A DNA stretch of 64,000 nt, taken from contig NZ_NGJW01000006.1 in NCBI RefSeq assembly GCF_003987555.1, forward strand, positions 1 through 64,000, written 5' to 3'. How positions within the stretch are numbered: the stretch's first letter is position 1; each line of letters begins with the position of its first letter. The notes under the pieces were generated by a model. The model saw only the letters and a program-made list of their open reading frames with translations, did no database searches and was not told where the DNA came from. The position numbers were made by a program, and so were the translations under genes. Positions 1-8,466 of this stretch are shown piece by piece. Source of the DNA: Vagococcus lutrae (GTDB taxonomy: Bacteria > Bacillota > Bacilli > Lactobacillales > Vagococcaceae).

Positions 1-39
1 TTGCTTTACTTCTAATGGATACGATACTCTTGTTCCCAT
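1..39 (-). CDS. IS3-family transposase OrfA, N-terminal 13 codons only
   Basis: The minus strand from 39 reads MGTRVSYPLEVKQ and runs off the window. This N-terminus resembles the helix-turn-helix OrfA proteins of IS3-family elements in enterococci. A strong ribosome site (AGGAGGTG, minus strand, near 50-57) precedes the ATG. Only 13 residues can be seen, so the family call rests on these residues and on the adjacent IS-like terminus. Whether the element is intact cannot be judged here. Confidence 0.6.
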   Translation of the reverse strand, partial: MGTRVSYPLEVKQ

Positions 40-42
40 GCT

Positions 43-98
43 AAAAAGCACCTCCTGTTAAATTCATTTTACTTGAATTCAACAAGAAGTGCTTTTTT
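43..98 (-). promoter_or_regulatory. Hairpin masking the transposase ribosome site
   Basis: Arms at 43-66 and 74-98 form a stem of about 24 bp with a 7-base loop. Three non-Watson-Crick positions all become G-U pairs in minus-strand RNA but C-A mismatches in plus-strand RNA, so the structure belongs to the transposase-sense transcript. The downstream arm contains the AGGAGG of orfA and is followed by a short U run before the ATG. It can therefore both hide the ribosome site and terminate transcription entering from flanking genes. This is inference from pairing, not a measured structure. Confidence 0.65.
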
Positions 99-148
99 AT
101 TGTGTCCCACGTAAGTGGGTCAGTTCCGTTCCTTGCTTCACGTTTTTT

Positions 149-1528
149 TTATTTTGGTAAGGCGTTATTTTTAATCACATCGGCCATCCAAAAACTACTT
201 TGTTTTGGAATTCGTTTACCATCTTGTTCGAGGTCGATGCGATAAAATCCGTAACGGTTTTTATACGCATTAAGCCAAGACCAACAATCGACAAAGGTCC
301 ATAAATGGTAGCCAAAACAGTTAGAACCTTCTTCAATGGCTTGGTGTAGCCAAGATAAATGTCCTTCGATAAATTCAATACGGTAGTCATCTTGTATGAT
401 ACCGTCTGCATCTGCGAATTTCTCTTCTCCTTCAACACCCATTCCATTTTCAGAGATAAACCAGGGAATATTGCCATAATCATTTTTAATCGTCATACCG
501 ATATCATAAATCCCTTTTTCGTAGATTTCCCAGCCACGATGTGGGTTCATCTTTTTATCAGGCCAGTTATAACCGCGTACTAAATCGCCACGACTTTCAA
601 TAGGGCGTTTTCCTTCTGGTTGATGTTGGACGCGAACGGGCTGATAATAGTTGACGCCTAAGAAGTCAATACGATAGTTTAGATAGTCATCGTCATGTGC
701 TTCTTTATTAGGCATTAGGTCGTTTTCTTTCAAGATAGCTGTTAGACGAGGGTTGAAATGTCCTAAGACAATAGGGTCTAACAAGCTTTTAATATAAATA
801 GCTTCGCCGATTTCTTTTGCTTCAATATTTTCAGGTGCGTCATCTTTAGGGTAGACGGGTGATAGATTTAAAATAGTACCAATTTCTCCGTCATAGTTAC
901 CTTCACGAAACGCTTTAACGGCTGCAAAGTGTGCTAGTAATGTATGGTAGCCAACTTGTACCGCACGTTTCATGTCATTGACCATTGGCCAGTGAGCGTC
1001 TCCTAGGTAACCACATTCGATATGAACCATTGGCTCGTTAAATGTCGCCCATTTTTTTACAAGGTCACCAAATGCTTGAAATGCTTGATCGGCATAATAA
1101 GCAAAGTGGTCGACAATCTCACGATTTTCCCAACCGCCTTTTTCCATCATCCACCATGGCATATCAAAGTGGAATAAGTTAATCACAGGTTCCACGCCGT
1201 TATCACGCAATGTTTGGAAATAGTCACGATAGTATGCAACCGCTTCTGGATTGAGTGTTTTGCCGTCTGGTAACAGGCGTGTCCAAGCAATAGAAGTTCG
1301 ATAAGAGTTTAAATTCATCGCTTTCATATGACCGGCGTCTTCTGCATAGCGATGATAAACATCAGACGTGTTGCTAGGGCCTACTTGATTAAAAAATCGC
1401 TCGGGTTCTTTTTCAAACCAGACGTCCCAAGTAGATTGACTTTTACCTCCTAAATTAGCGCCACCTTCTGTTTGTGGGGCAGATGCTGCTGCTCCCCATA
1501 AAAAGCCTTTTGGAAATGATTTTGTCAT
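149..1528 (-). CDS. GH1 family beta-glycosidase (beta-glucosidase or 6-phospho-beta-glycosidase)
   Basis: A 459-residue TIM-barrel retaining beta-glycosidase of normal GH1 length. The N-terminal FLWGAAASAPQTEGG signature, the acid/base motif TFNEP (Glu165) and the nucleophile motif ISENG (Glu360) are all visible. There is no signal peptide, so it works in the cytoplasm on imported beta-glycosides. The C-terminal YKNRYGF segment is compatible with either a phosphorylated or a free sugar at subsite -1. No PTS genes are nearby and an ABC importer is, which favours a non-phosphorylated substrate. It is the last gene of the minus-strand arm, starting 1 bp downstream of the AraC regulator stop, with its ribosome site inside that gene's 3' end. 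Confidence 0.9.
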   Translation of the reverse strand: MTKSFPKGFLWGAAASAPQTEGGANLGGKSQSTWDVWFEKEPERFFNQVGPSNTSDVYHRYAEDAGHMKAMNLNSYRTSIAWTRLLPDGKTLNPEAVAYYRDYFQTLRDNGVEPVINLFHFDMPWWMMEKGGWENREIVDHFAYYADQAFQAFGDLVKKWATFNEPMVHIECGYLGDAHWPMVNDMKRAVQVGYHTLLAHFAAVKAFREGNYDGEIGTILNLSPVYPKDDAPENIEAKEIGEAIYIKSLLDPIVLGHFNPRLTAILKENDLMPNKEAHDDDYLNYRIDFLGVNYYQPVRVQHQPEGKRPIESRGDLVRGYNWPDKKMNPHRGWEIYEKGIYDIGMTIKNDYGNIPWFISENGMGVEGEEKFADADGIIQDDYRIEFIEGHLSWLHQAIEEGSNCFGYHLWTFVDCWSWLNAYKNRYGFYRIDLEQDGKRIPKQSSFWMADVIKNNALPK

Positions 1529-1529
1529 G

Positions 1530-3794
1530 TTAATTCTCCTTCTTCTGATTTAATAGTCGGTATTGTCCAGGTGTTACACCAACGAGCTGACGGAATTTAC
1601 GTGTAAAGTTTGAAACATCGTAGTATCCCGCATCATGAATGATTACTTTGATGGTATCATCCGTTTCAATCAGCTGTTGTTGAATGTAGTCTAATCTTAG
1701 TTGTTGAACGTGTTTTGAGAATGTTTCACCTGTCTCTTCTTTGATTAATTTGCTGAGATAGGATACTGAAAAATCAAACTCAAGAGCTAACTCCTCTAAT
1801 GAGAAATCATGAGAGCGGAAGTGTTCATGAATGTAGGCGAAGATGTCATGCTTCATTTGACTTTCTTCTACCGTCGCGTTTGCCTTTACCTTTTCACAAA
1901 TAAAATGCGCGAGTTGTTGTAACTCTGTCATGATGGTGAAAAGGGTACTGGCATTGACAACATTTTTAATCCATTCTGGTTCCAGAGTGACGTTCATCTT
2001 GTTTGCAGTCTTAATCATGGTATTTAAAATTTCAAAGCATAATGATTTTAATAAATAAGGTGGTAGCGTTTGGGTATTTGATGCAGTCAGAAGTGTTTCA
2101 ATAGCTTGTCGGCTAATTTCTTCATTTCCGTCTGCTAGGGCATTTTCGAGTTGGACAATCATACCGGTATCGAGTTGATACAAGACATCCTGTTCCTCTT
2201 TATTAGGAAGTTGTTGATACGCATAGATGTTACGATTTTCTAAGCGATATGCGTAATAGTCGCGACAAGAAATGGCTTCAATATAAGATTGATTAATCTT
2301 CGCCCAGTCGTCGTAGATTGAACCAAAATAATACGTGTTGCGGTGTTTCACGAGTTCATCGATTTGATGTGTAATATTTAATGCTAATTTTTCAATACGC
2401 TGTGTATTCTTCATCTTTTGAGAAAATTGAATAATGATAGCAATGTATTCTTTTTTAAAAGGTAATTCTACGGCTTCAATATAGACATCTTCATTTTCTA
2501 AAGGGAACGTCGCCATTAAAATAGATTTAAATTTTACATTAAATGATGTGTCATTCGCACGAACACCAATCAATCCAACACAGAAGTGACCAGCCATTTG
2601 TGAAAGTAAACCACGCTCGATAAAAGTCTGGATTGTTTGATTATCTAGCTTACCTTCTAAAAGTTGAGTTAACAACTGGGATTTCAATTGAACATGTTGT
2701 TCTTGAAGTTGTTGATTGTACGCATAGTTTGTTTCAATTAAATGTGATGTTTGCTGATTAAGTGCTGCTAACACATCTTGCTGGGAAGCCGTTGGTTGTT
2801 CCTCTTCTTTTTTGGCAATTTCATCGAAAAGTGTGTTGAGATGTTGAATGGGTTTGTACTGGTTGTAACTCATAAAGAGACTTAACAAAATACCAATCAC
2901 AAACAACACTAACATAGTCAAGAAGAAAATGGCCTGGACTTTTAAGAAAGGTGTGTAAAGCTCACTTTTATTTACAATCGTCATTAAGCTGAGACTGTCA
3001 TTAGCAAGCGTTGAACGTGCGAGAACATAGGTTTCTCTGTTAATTGTATTTTCGTTTCCTTGCGCATTAAATAGTTTCGCAATATCTTTTTGGCTGAAGT
3101 CATTGCTAGTACTAGCGACGAGGTTTCCATTGTTAGAAAACAAAAAGATTTCACCAGAAAAGTCGTGGTTCATCTCTTTTAAAAACTGTTTCATCTTCCC
3201 TGCATCAATAAAAAATACAACGGTCGCACTGTGCAAGGCGTCTTTATTTGAAATAGGAATAAAGATTTCTAATAACGCTTCTTGATTGTTTTCTTTAAAA
3301 CTATCTGAAGTAATTTGTAAAGAATGGGTGGTGAGATTGTCATAAAACTGTTTTTCATTGAAGTCAATCATGTCGTACTTATAGCGTAATAATGTGTTTA
3401 AGTCATAATTTCCGTGTTGCGAGTAAAATTGTTCTTTTTGTGGATAATAGATGAATAGTTCTTTAACAAACATATTATTGACACTATATTTATTCAGCTC
3501 TAATTTGGCATCCAAGCTATAGTAAGGATGATTCAAGTAAAATGAGCTAAGTTTTTGATTGACTCGGATGCTGTTTGCCGTATTCTGATATCCTTTAAAT
3601 TCATTATCCAAGTAAGTCGTTAACTGTGCTAGGTTATTGAGGTTCGCTTCTTCAATTTGTTTTTTATAACTTCCTGCAGAAAATTGATAGAGCGAAATAG
3701 TTAGGATAATAAACGGGATGAGAAAAATTAATAAGTAGGTGAGAAAGTACTTTTTTAGTACTTTCTCTTTATAATTTTTTAGAAAATCTAACAT
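1530..3794 (-). CDS. Membrane-anchored AraC-type transcriptional regulator
   Basis: A 754-residue sensor-regulator. Transmembrane segments at about residues 16-37 and 287-309 enclose an extracytoplasmic, Cache-like sensing region of roughly 250 residues. A cytoplasmic linker follows, and a C-terminal AraC double helix-turn-helix occupies about 645-754 (LEELALEFDFSVSYLSKLI, then VIIHDAGYYDVSNFTRKF, ending GVTPGQYR). The layout matches Bacillus YtdP and RhgR, which control sugar uptake genes, and acts like a two-component system fused into one chain. It directly abuts the YesL-like gene upstream and GH1 downstream, so it probably senses the external glycan or the importer state and controls this locus. 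The ligand is unknown. Confidence 0.85.
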   Translation of the reverse strand: MLDFLKNYKEKVLKKYFLTYLLIFLIPFIILTISLYQFSAGSYKKQIEEANLNNLAQLTTYLDNEFKGYQNTANSIRVNQKLSSFYLNHPYYSLDAKLELNKYSVNNMFVKELFIYYPQKEQFYSQHGNYDLNTLLRYKYDMIDFNEKQFYDNLTTHSLQITSDSFKENNQEALLEIFIPISNKDALHSATVVFFIDAGKMKQFLKEMNHDFSGEIFLFSNNGNLVASTSNDFSQKDIAKLFNAQGNENTINRETYVLARSTLANDSLSLMTIVNKSELYTPFLKVQAIFFLTMLVLFVIGILLSLFMSYNQYKPIQHLNTLFDEIAKKEEEQPTASQQDVLAALNQQTSHLIETNYAYNQQLQEQHVQLKSQLLTQLLEGKLDNQTIQTFIERGLLSQMAGHFCVGLIGVRANDTSFNVKFKSILMATFPLENEDVYIEAVELPFKKEYIAIIIQFSQKMKNTQRIEKLALNITHQIDELVKHRNTYYFGSIYDDWAKINQSYIEAISCRDYYAYRLENRNIYAYQQLPNKEEQDVLYQLDTGMIVQLENALADGNEEISRQAIETLLTASNTQTLPPYLLKSLCFEILNTMIKTANKMNVTLEPEWIKNVVNASTLFTIMTELQQLAHFICEKVKANATVEESQMKHDIFAYIHEHFRSHDFSLEELALEFDFSVSYLSKLIKEETGETFSKHVQQLRLDYIQQQLIETDDTIKVIIHDAGYYDVSNFTRKFRQLVGVTPGQYRLLNQKKEN

Positions 3795-4420
3795 TAAACA
3801 TCACCTGAAGAAGGGGTTTGTTGTGTTTCGATTTTTTTCATACTGATTAGACTAAACCAAGCAACTGGTAAAGCAAGTAGCGGCATAAAGCCTACAATAG
3901 ATAAAATCGGTAATAAGACGAAAACACCTGTAACAATCATGACACCTAGCAGCATGGCAACAACATCTAAGATATTTGCAATAAGCAGGAAGAATGCTTG
4001 TTTAATATGTTGTAATGTCGGCATTTCATATCGCAAATAGCTTGGTAACACATATAAAAAGGTACCAAAAGCTAAACATAGCAAGAAAATTAAGAAAAAG
4101 TGTAAAAAAGTACTGCCTATAAAATGTTGAGAAATTCGTAAATCAAGATAGAGTACGGCTAAAACGCCAGTCATGAGATAGCCTAGTATGTTTGTCTCTT
4201 TTAAATAAGCACGCCATTTCTGATTGAGCGACTGATAGGAAAGTGTGAAAGGGGTATGATTAAAGGATTGCAAATAATAGTCTATAACCAGAGCAGTAGC
4301 TGGGAAAATGCCTAGAATGATACCGCCTTTTAATGTAAATACAATCCAGTAAAATTGTAGCTTGATAAGAGTTAAGAGAAACTCACCCACAGTGTAGCTT
4401 GTTTTAACAAGACCTTTCAT
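3794..4420 (-). CDS. YesL-like DUF624 membrane protein
   Basis: A 208-residue integral membrane protein with about five hydrophobic segments, matching the DUF624/YesL family in length and in the N-terminal region (a helix followed by an aromatic-rich first membrane span). YesL-like genes accompany YesM/YesN or membrane AraC regulators and LplABC-type sugar importers in Firmicutes, and may assist signalling or transport. No enzyme activity is known for the family. The stop codon overlaps the regulator start at 3794, suggesting coupled translation. Confidence 0.75.
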   Translation of the reverse strand: MKGLVKTSYTVGEFLLTLIKLQFYWIVFTLKGGIILGIFPATALVIDYYLQSFNHTPFTLSYQSLNQKWRAYLKETNILGYLMTGVLAVLYLDLRISQHFIGSTFLHFFLIFLLCLAFGTFLYVLPSYLRYEMPTLQHIKQAFFLLIANILDVVAMLLGVMIVTGVFVLLPILSIVGFMPLLALPVAWFSLISMKKIETQQTPSSGDV

Positions 4421-4432
4421 CGTATCCCTCCT

Positions 4433-4903
4433 TTATAATTTTTGAGTATTGTTTAAAAATGTTTCCACGATTTGCCAGTTTCCTGCCTGTTTTTGTAAGG
4501 TAATAACATTTTCAGCACGATGATCAGTGAAGGTTGCTTGATTGTGATTATGAGATTCTTTTGTTACTTCTAAAACGATTTTTTGATTAGATTGTTCTAA
4601 AACCTTTATCGAAAGAATATCGTGAGTAACATCGTAAGTTTTAAAAAAAGTCGTTAATTCTTTTTTGGTAGCCTTGCGACTTTCTGGTGAGAGTGTATCG
4701 AGATACGCCTCAATGTTTTCGGAATTAGCCGCATCGTTGTTAATAAGTACGACGTCGACTGCGTCTTTAATACTTTCTTCATCTGTTATCTTCCCTGTGA
4801 TTTGATAGTCATGATAGCTAATGGTTTGACTTTGTAACTTTTGCCAAATCGTTGGTAGACCCAACAAGATGAGAAAGGGAATTGCCCATACGAGTTTTTT
4901 CAT
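4433..4903 (-). CDS. Small exported or membrane-anchored protein, NTF2-like fold possible
   Basis: A 156-residue protein with an uncleaved-looking N-terminal membrane helix (about residues 4-20) and a hydrophilic remainder predicted outside the cell. The pattern of a helical start followed by strands (ILSIKVLEQSNQKIVLEV, NVITLQKQAGNWQIVETF) resembles NTF2-like or DUF4878-type lipoprotein domains, but there is no lipobox cysteine. I do not recognise the family. It lies between the GH20 gene and the YesL-like gene, 12 bp before the latter, so it is probably cotranscribed. It might help the extracytoplasmic sensor or glycan capture, which is inference. Confidence 0.6.
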   Translation of the reverse strand: MKKLVWAIPFLILLGLPTIWQKLQSQTISYHDYQITGKITDEESIKDAVDVVLINNDAANSENIEAYLDTLSPESRKATKKELTTFFKTYDVTHDILSIKVLEQSNQKIVLEVTKESHNHNQATFTDHRAENVITLQKQAGNWQIVETFLNNTQKL

Positions 4904-4929
4904 ATATACACTCCTTTATCTTACCGATA

Positions 4930-6828
4930 TTAAACGTTTGATAATTTGCTAGGGCTAACAATGTGTTGATAAAGCTGACGGCCAAGATTCCCTTTATCAA
5001 GACTAGACTGTGGCAGATTAATTAAGCGCTCAGCGTCTAGTTCCTCGATTGCTACGTCATGCTGCATCCATTGCGCGAGACGCCATAAAGTCGAATGAAG
5101 GCGCGCTATTAATCCCCCATAGCGAATATCGAGCACTTCCCAACCAAACGGTTTATTCGCATGGAACCAAGCATCACGGTGATAAGTACGTAAGGTATCC
5201 ACTTCTTTGGTTAGTAAATCTATCTGAATCACCAAGTCAGCCATTTGTTTTTTATCTTTTTTCAAATAAGCCGAGCGAATTTCTTTTCCAATATCGGCTT
5301 TAATAGTTAAAACACGTGCTAGTTGTTGATAAAATTGCCAACTATGGTTAAATAACGGATTCTCTTTATTGTAAACGTTTAGCAATTTTATTGTCAACTG
5401 CTCATAATGGTCTTTTAATGAGAGCTTCGCAGTATTGCCATCATACAAGCCTAGTAATGGGTCTTGCCATAAGCTAAATTTGGCTGGATGACTAGCGGTA
5501 ATATTCTCTTTATCCACACCCGGTGTGCAGTCGAAATCATTTAAGGATAGAAAATCATTTAAATGTGCTTTAAAAAGTGTTTCAAAAAATTCAGCTGTCA
5601 CGTCTATGCCTGTTTCAGACGGATAGCTTTGAGAAGCAAAATAGCTAAGTCCCGGATAAGCAGTTTCTAATAAGGTTTCAGCACCGTCATCAAGCCACAG
5701 AGTACAGAAAACTTCTTTGACATTTTGTTTTTTACAAGCGGAAAGAGCAGCTTGGGTCGTGCGCCACGTTTTACTATAATTAGGCACCATCCCATTAAAT
5801 GTCCACGTTGCACCCGCGAAAATAAGAGGACGTTCTAACGATTGATGACTCTTAATTAACGTTTCATATTCTGATTGTTGAGTATGGTAATAATCCCAAT
5901 AAACCATTTCAATGTCAGGTATTTTGTCTTTCACTTCTGCAGGAATATGGCTATCTAAATCATAGTAATCACCCGTTTTAGATCCTAGTCGGAAAAACAT
6001 ATCACTCCACATCATCGGTTTTAAATGATAGTGATTTAAAATTTCCATGACTTTAGTGAGATGTTGATTCATAATATCAAAACGATTGTGATAACCATTT
6101 TCTTCTAAGTAGCGTCCTAATCCTAGACGTTGCGCTTCATCCATACCGATATGGATACGACGAGTGGTAAAGTTTTCTGCAATGGTTGCGACTAATTGTT
6201 CAATAAACTGATACGTCGCATCGTAATTAACAAGTAAGATATCTTCTGTATCTCGTAGTTCTGACATAGGGAACCATTTGAGTGCATTTTCAAGATGCGC
6301 TAGTGTCTGAATACATGGAATGAGCTCGATACCAAATAAGGAAGCATATTGGTCAAGCTCTTTGATTTCTTCCGCTGTATATCGTCCGCGAAAATGACCA
6401 AAATATGGAAGTTCTGGGACTTCATATGTATCTTCCGTATAAAGCATGAGTTGCGTATAACCTAAGGCTGATAAAAAGCGTACCCATGACTTTAAAGTGT
6501 CGAGAGTTGGAACAGCGTTACGAGAACAATCAATCATCGTCCCCACTTCTTTAAACGCAGCTTTTTCAGAGTAAGAAAAAGTGGGTTGCTTATCAGCTAG
6601 CGTTAGCCACAGAAATAGCGCGCGAGATAAGTAACGCGGTTCTGCGATGCTGATGGTACCAGAGTGTATATCTTTACTAACGTTTATGGTTTCATCCAGT
6701 CTGGCATTAACAGTAATGTCAACGGGAAACCCTTCTGTGTCTATGGAAAAAGCGGAATGATTATGTTGCCAGTGATTCAAGATGGTTTGGAGCGATGTGT
6801 CAACAGTTATCAAATTTAATTTCTTCAT
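4930..6828 (-). CDS. GH20 beta-N-acetylhexosaminidase, intracellular type
   Basis: About 632 residues. The HIGMDEAQ motif gives the catalytic Asp230-Glu231 pair of GH20, where the Asp orients the substrate acetamido group for anchimeric assistance. The absence of a signal peptide and the N-terminal domain preceding the barrel fit the cytoplasmic GH20C group, which removes terminal GlcNAc or GalNAc from imported oligosaccharides. The ATG at 6828 is preferred over one 16 codons upstream, because GAGGTGA lies just before it and the predicted -10 box lies within the longer reading frame. It is the first gene of the minus arm. Confidence 0.88.
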   Translation of the reverse strand: MKKLNLITVDTSLQTILNHWQHNHSAFSIDTEGFPVDITVNARLDETINVSKDIHSGTISIAEPRYLSRALFLWLTLADKQPTFSYSEKAAFKEVGTMIDCSRNAVPTLDTLKSWVRFLSALGYTQLMLYTEDTYEVPELPYFGHFRGRYTAEEIKELDQYASLFGIELIPCIQTLAHLENALKWFPMSELRDTEDILLVNYDATYQFIEQLVATIAENFTTRRIHIGMDEAQRLGLGRYLEENGYHNRFDIMNQHLTKVMEILNHYHLKPMMWSDMFFRLGSKTGDYYDLDSHIPAEVKDKIPDIEMVYWDYYHTQQSEYETLIKSHQSLERPLIFAGATWTFNGMVPNYSKTWRTTQAALSACKKQNVKEVFCTLWLDDGAETLLETAYPGLSYFASQSYPSETGIDVTAEFFETLFKAHLNDFLSLNDFDCTPGVDKENITASHPAKFSLWQDPLLGLYDGNTAKLSLKDHYEQLTIKLLNVYNKENPLFNHSWQFYQQLARVLTIKADIGKEIRSAYLKKDKKQMADLVIQIDLLTKEVDTLRTYHRDAWFHANKPFGWEVLDIRYGGLIARLHSTLWRLAQWMQHDVAIEELDAERLINLPQSSLDKGNLGRQLYQHIVSPSKLSNV

Positions 6829-6847
6829 TATTATCACCTCAATGTGT

Positions 6848-6876
6848 ATTATACGGTTCAAATAAAGCGGTTGCAA
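6848..6876 (-). promoter_or_regulatory. Promoter of the GH20 operon
   Basis: The minus strand shows TTGCAA (plus 6871-6876), a 17-bp spacer and a perfect TATAAT (plus 6848-6853). The predicted transcript starts about 15-20 bases before the GH20 ATG. The -35 box sits in the middle of the palindrome at 6865-6882. Confidence 0.7.
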
Positions 6877-6882
6877 TCGCTT
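6865..6882. promoter_or_regulatory. Operator-like palindrome over the GH20 -35 box
   Basis: AAGCGGTTGCAATCGCTT is an 18-bp palindrome with a single mismatched pair. A repressor bound here would cover the GH20 -35 box. It resembles LacI-family or AraC half-site arrangements, but no LacI-type gene is in the window. The binding protein is unknown. Confidence 0.5.
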
Positions 6883-6914
6883 GGCGAAGATACATAGCGG
6901 AAAAAAGATACATA

Positions 6915-6943
6915 TTGCGAGCGCTCTCTAATCTCGTTAAAGT
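6915..6943 (+). promoter_or_regulatory. Promoter and cre-like operator of the fucosidase gene
   Basis: TTGCGA (6915-6920), a 17-bp spacer and TAAAGT (6938-6943) form a moderate promoter. TTGCGAGCGCTCTCT at 6915-6929 fits the catabolite-responsive element consensus WTGNAANCGNWNNCW except at one position and includes the palindrome GAGCGCTC. CcpA or a local LacI-type repressor is a plausible binder, giving glucose repression. Confidence 0.5.
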
Positions 6944-6984
6944 AAAGTTAATTCCATTCATTAACCAAGGCGAGGAGTGAGAAA

Positions 6985-8334
6985 ATGGATCAAATAAGAG
7001 GAGACATTGTGACGAGAACGCACGAAGAAGACACGACTAATTACCCAGAAACAGAAATGTTAAAAGCACGTTTGGAATGGTTTCAAGATATGAAAATCGG
7101 TGTGATTTTTCATTGGGGCCTTTATTCAGAAGCGGGCATTGTGGAGTCATGGCAGTTATCAGAAGAAGATGAATGGGCGCGAGAAGGACGAAGTTGGCGA
7201 GAGTCGGTAGAGGTATTGCAACGCGATTACTGGAATTTGATCGAAACATTTAATCCTGTCCATTATCAACCACACATGTGGGCTTCATTATGTCAAAAAG
7301 CAGGTATTCGATACGGGATTTTAACGACGAAGCATCATGATGGTTTTAATTTATTTAATACGGAAGAAACAGGATTTAAGGTCGGTGGGAAGTTAAGTCC
7401 TTGTAAACGTGATTTAGTGGGAGAGTTTGTCGAGGCTTTCCGAGCAGCCAATCTAGGTGTGGGAGCATACTATTCTAAAGCAGATTGGTATTCGAGTTAC
7501 TACTGGACGGACGACGGAGAAAAGAAGGGGCGAACGGCTAGCTACAATCCTTTAGCCCATCCAGAGCGTTGGCAAAAATATGTGACATTTGTTCATCGTC
7601 AAATTCACGAGTTGACACATCACTATGGTTCGATTGATTTATTATGGTTAGATGCTGGGTGGTGTGGTCAAGGAAAAGAAGACTTAGATATGGACCGACT
7701 AGCTGAAATTGCTCGAGAAAAAAATCCAGAGCTAATCATGGTGGATCGGATGATGGGGGGGCGTCATGAAAACTATGTTACCCCTGAACGTAAGATTCCT
7801 GATGAAAGTGACATTCCAAATAAACCATGGGAAAGTAATATTCCCTTAGGAAACGATTGGGGCTATGTGCCAAACGACACATTTAAATCCAGTGAAGAAA
7901 TCATTGGAACGGTTTTAGAAGTCGTGAGTAAAGGCGGTAACGTTATCTTAGGCGTAGGGCCTAAACCTGATGGCACTATTACCGAAGAAGAGACACAAAT
8001 TTTAATGGACTTGGGTGAATTTATGTCGGTGTATAGCGAAGGCATTTATGGCACGCGGGCTTTAAAAAATCGTGTGATAGATTCTGGGTGGTATGTGACA
8101 CAAACAGCAGATGCGTATTATTGTTTTACGAAAGTTAATGAAGGTTCAACAGAAAATCGACTCTATTTAAGTGAGCTAGGTATCCATGATTTTGCTTTTT
8201 CTGCCTGTGTAGACATGGCTAATCACTCGGAGTTATTACTTCATACGGAAGGAAATCAACTAGTAGTCACCTTACCTGATTGTCTTATAAAAACGCATGG
8301 TTATTGGGGTTTCAAGCTTGTAAAACAAAACTAA
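6985..8334 (+). CDS. GH29 alpha-L-fucosidase
   Basis: A 449-residue retaining alpha-L-fucosidase. Visible GH29 features are FHWGLYS (residues 42-48), the TKHHDGF motif (His117-His118) and LLWLDAGW, with Asp223 as the probable nucleophile. The barrel is followed by a short beta domain. No signal peptide is present, so fucose is removed in the cytoplasm from imported oligosaccharides. The gene diverges from GH20 and precedes the importer genes. GAGGAG before the ATG supports the start. The linkage (alpha-1,2, 1,3/4 or 1,6) cannot be read from sequence. No fucose-catabolism genes occur in the window. Confidence 0.88.
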   Translation: MDQIRGDIVTRTHEEDTTNYPETEMLKARLEWFQDMKIGVIFHWGLYSEAGIVESWQLSEEDEWAREGRSWRESVEVLQRDYWNLIETFNPVHYQPHMWASLCQKAGIRYGILTTKHHDGFNLFNTEETGFKVGGKLSPCKRDLVGEFVEAFRAANLGVGAYYSKADWYSSYYWTDDGEKKGRTASYNPLAHPERWQKYVTFVHRQIHELTHHYGSIDLLWLDAGWCGQGKEDLDMDRLAEIAREKNPELIMVDRMMGGRHENYVTPERKIPDESDIPNKPWESNIPLGNDWGYVPNDTFKSSEEIIGTVLEVVSKGGNVILGVGPKPDGTITEEETQILMDLGEFMSVYSEGIYGTRALKNRVIDSGWYVTQTADAYYCFTKVNEGSTENRLYLSELGIHDFAFSACVDMANHSELLLHTEGNQLVVTLPDCLIKTHGYWGFKLVKQN

Positions 8335-8356
8335 CACATTGAATAAAATTAACATA

Positions 8357-8386
8357 TTGTCAAATGATAGCGCTGCACTTTATGAT
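8357..8386 (+). promoter_or_regulatory. Promoter of the sugar ABC operon
   Basis: TTGTCA (8357-8362), an 18-bp spacer and TATGAT (8381-8386). The spacer holds an AGCGCT core like that in the fucosidase operator. AAAGCGTT, another catabolite-operator-like core, lies at 8401-8408 just downstream. The importer genes thus seem to have their own promoter, although readthrough from GH29 is possible since no terminator is visible. Confidence 0.5.
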
Positions 8387-8414
8387 TAGAGTGAAAATGA
8401 AAGCGTTCTATCGT

Positions 8415-8446
8415 TTCGTGTTATCGACAACGATAAAACACGAAAA
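8415..8446 (+). other. Stem-loop in the 5' leader of the ABC operon
   Basis: TTTCGTGTTATCG and CGATAAAACACGAAA pair around a 4-base loop, with a small bulge. There is no U run after it, so it is not a terminator. It sits between the promoter and the AGGAGGAGG ribosome site, and may be an mRNA stabiliser or a regulatory site. Its role is unknown. Confidence 0.45.
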
Positions 8447-8466
8447 GGGATAAGGAGGAGGAACAC

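Larger units (their letters stand above)
1..127 (-). mobile_element. End of an IS3-like insertion sequence (partial)
   Basis: The left edge of the window is the 5' end of an insertion sequence that continues beyond base 1. A TG...CA-type terminus is seen at 103-122 (TGTCCCACGTAAGTGGGTCA on the plus strand). Read on the minus strand, this is followed by a leader hairpin and the first codons of a transposase. IS3-family elements of the IS150 type typically carry termini of this kind and a first ORF beginning in this way. The exact outer boundary (122 to 127) is uncertain, because the other terminus and the target duplication lie outside the window. The element ends about 22 bp beyond the GH1 stop codon. 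Confidence 0.7.

Noticed and set aside
6829-6876. Longer N-terminus for the GH20 protein (start at 6876)
   Set aside because: The extra 16 codons cover the predicted -10 box and leader, and the downstream ATG has the good ribosome site.
8397-8412. Full catabolite-responsive element downstream of the ABC promoter
   Set aside because: AAAGCGTT resembles the core, but the TG is one base too far from the CG and the right half is poor. It is kept only as a possible half-site.
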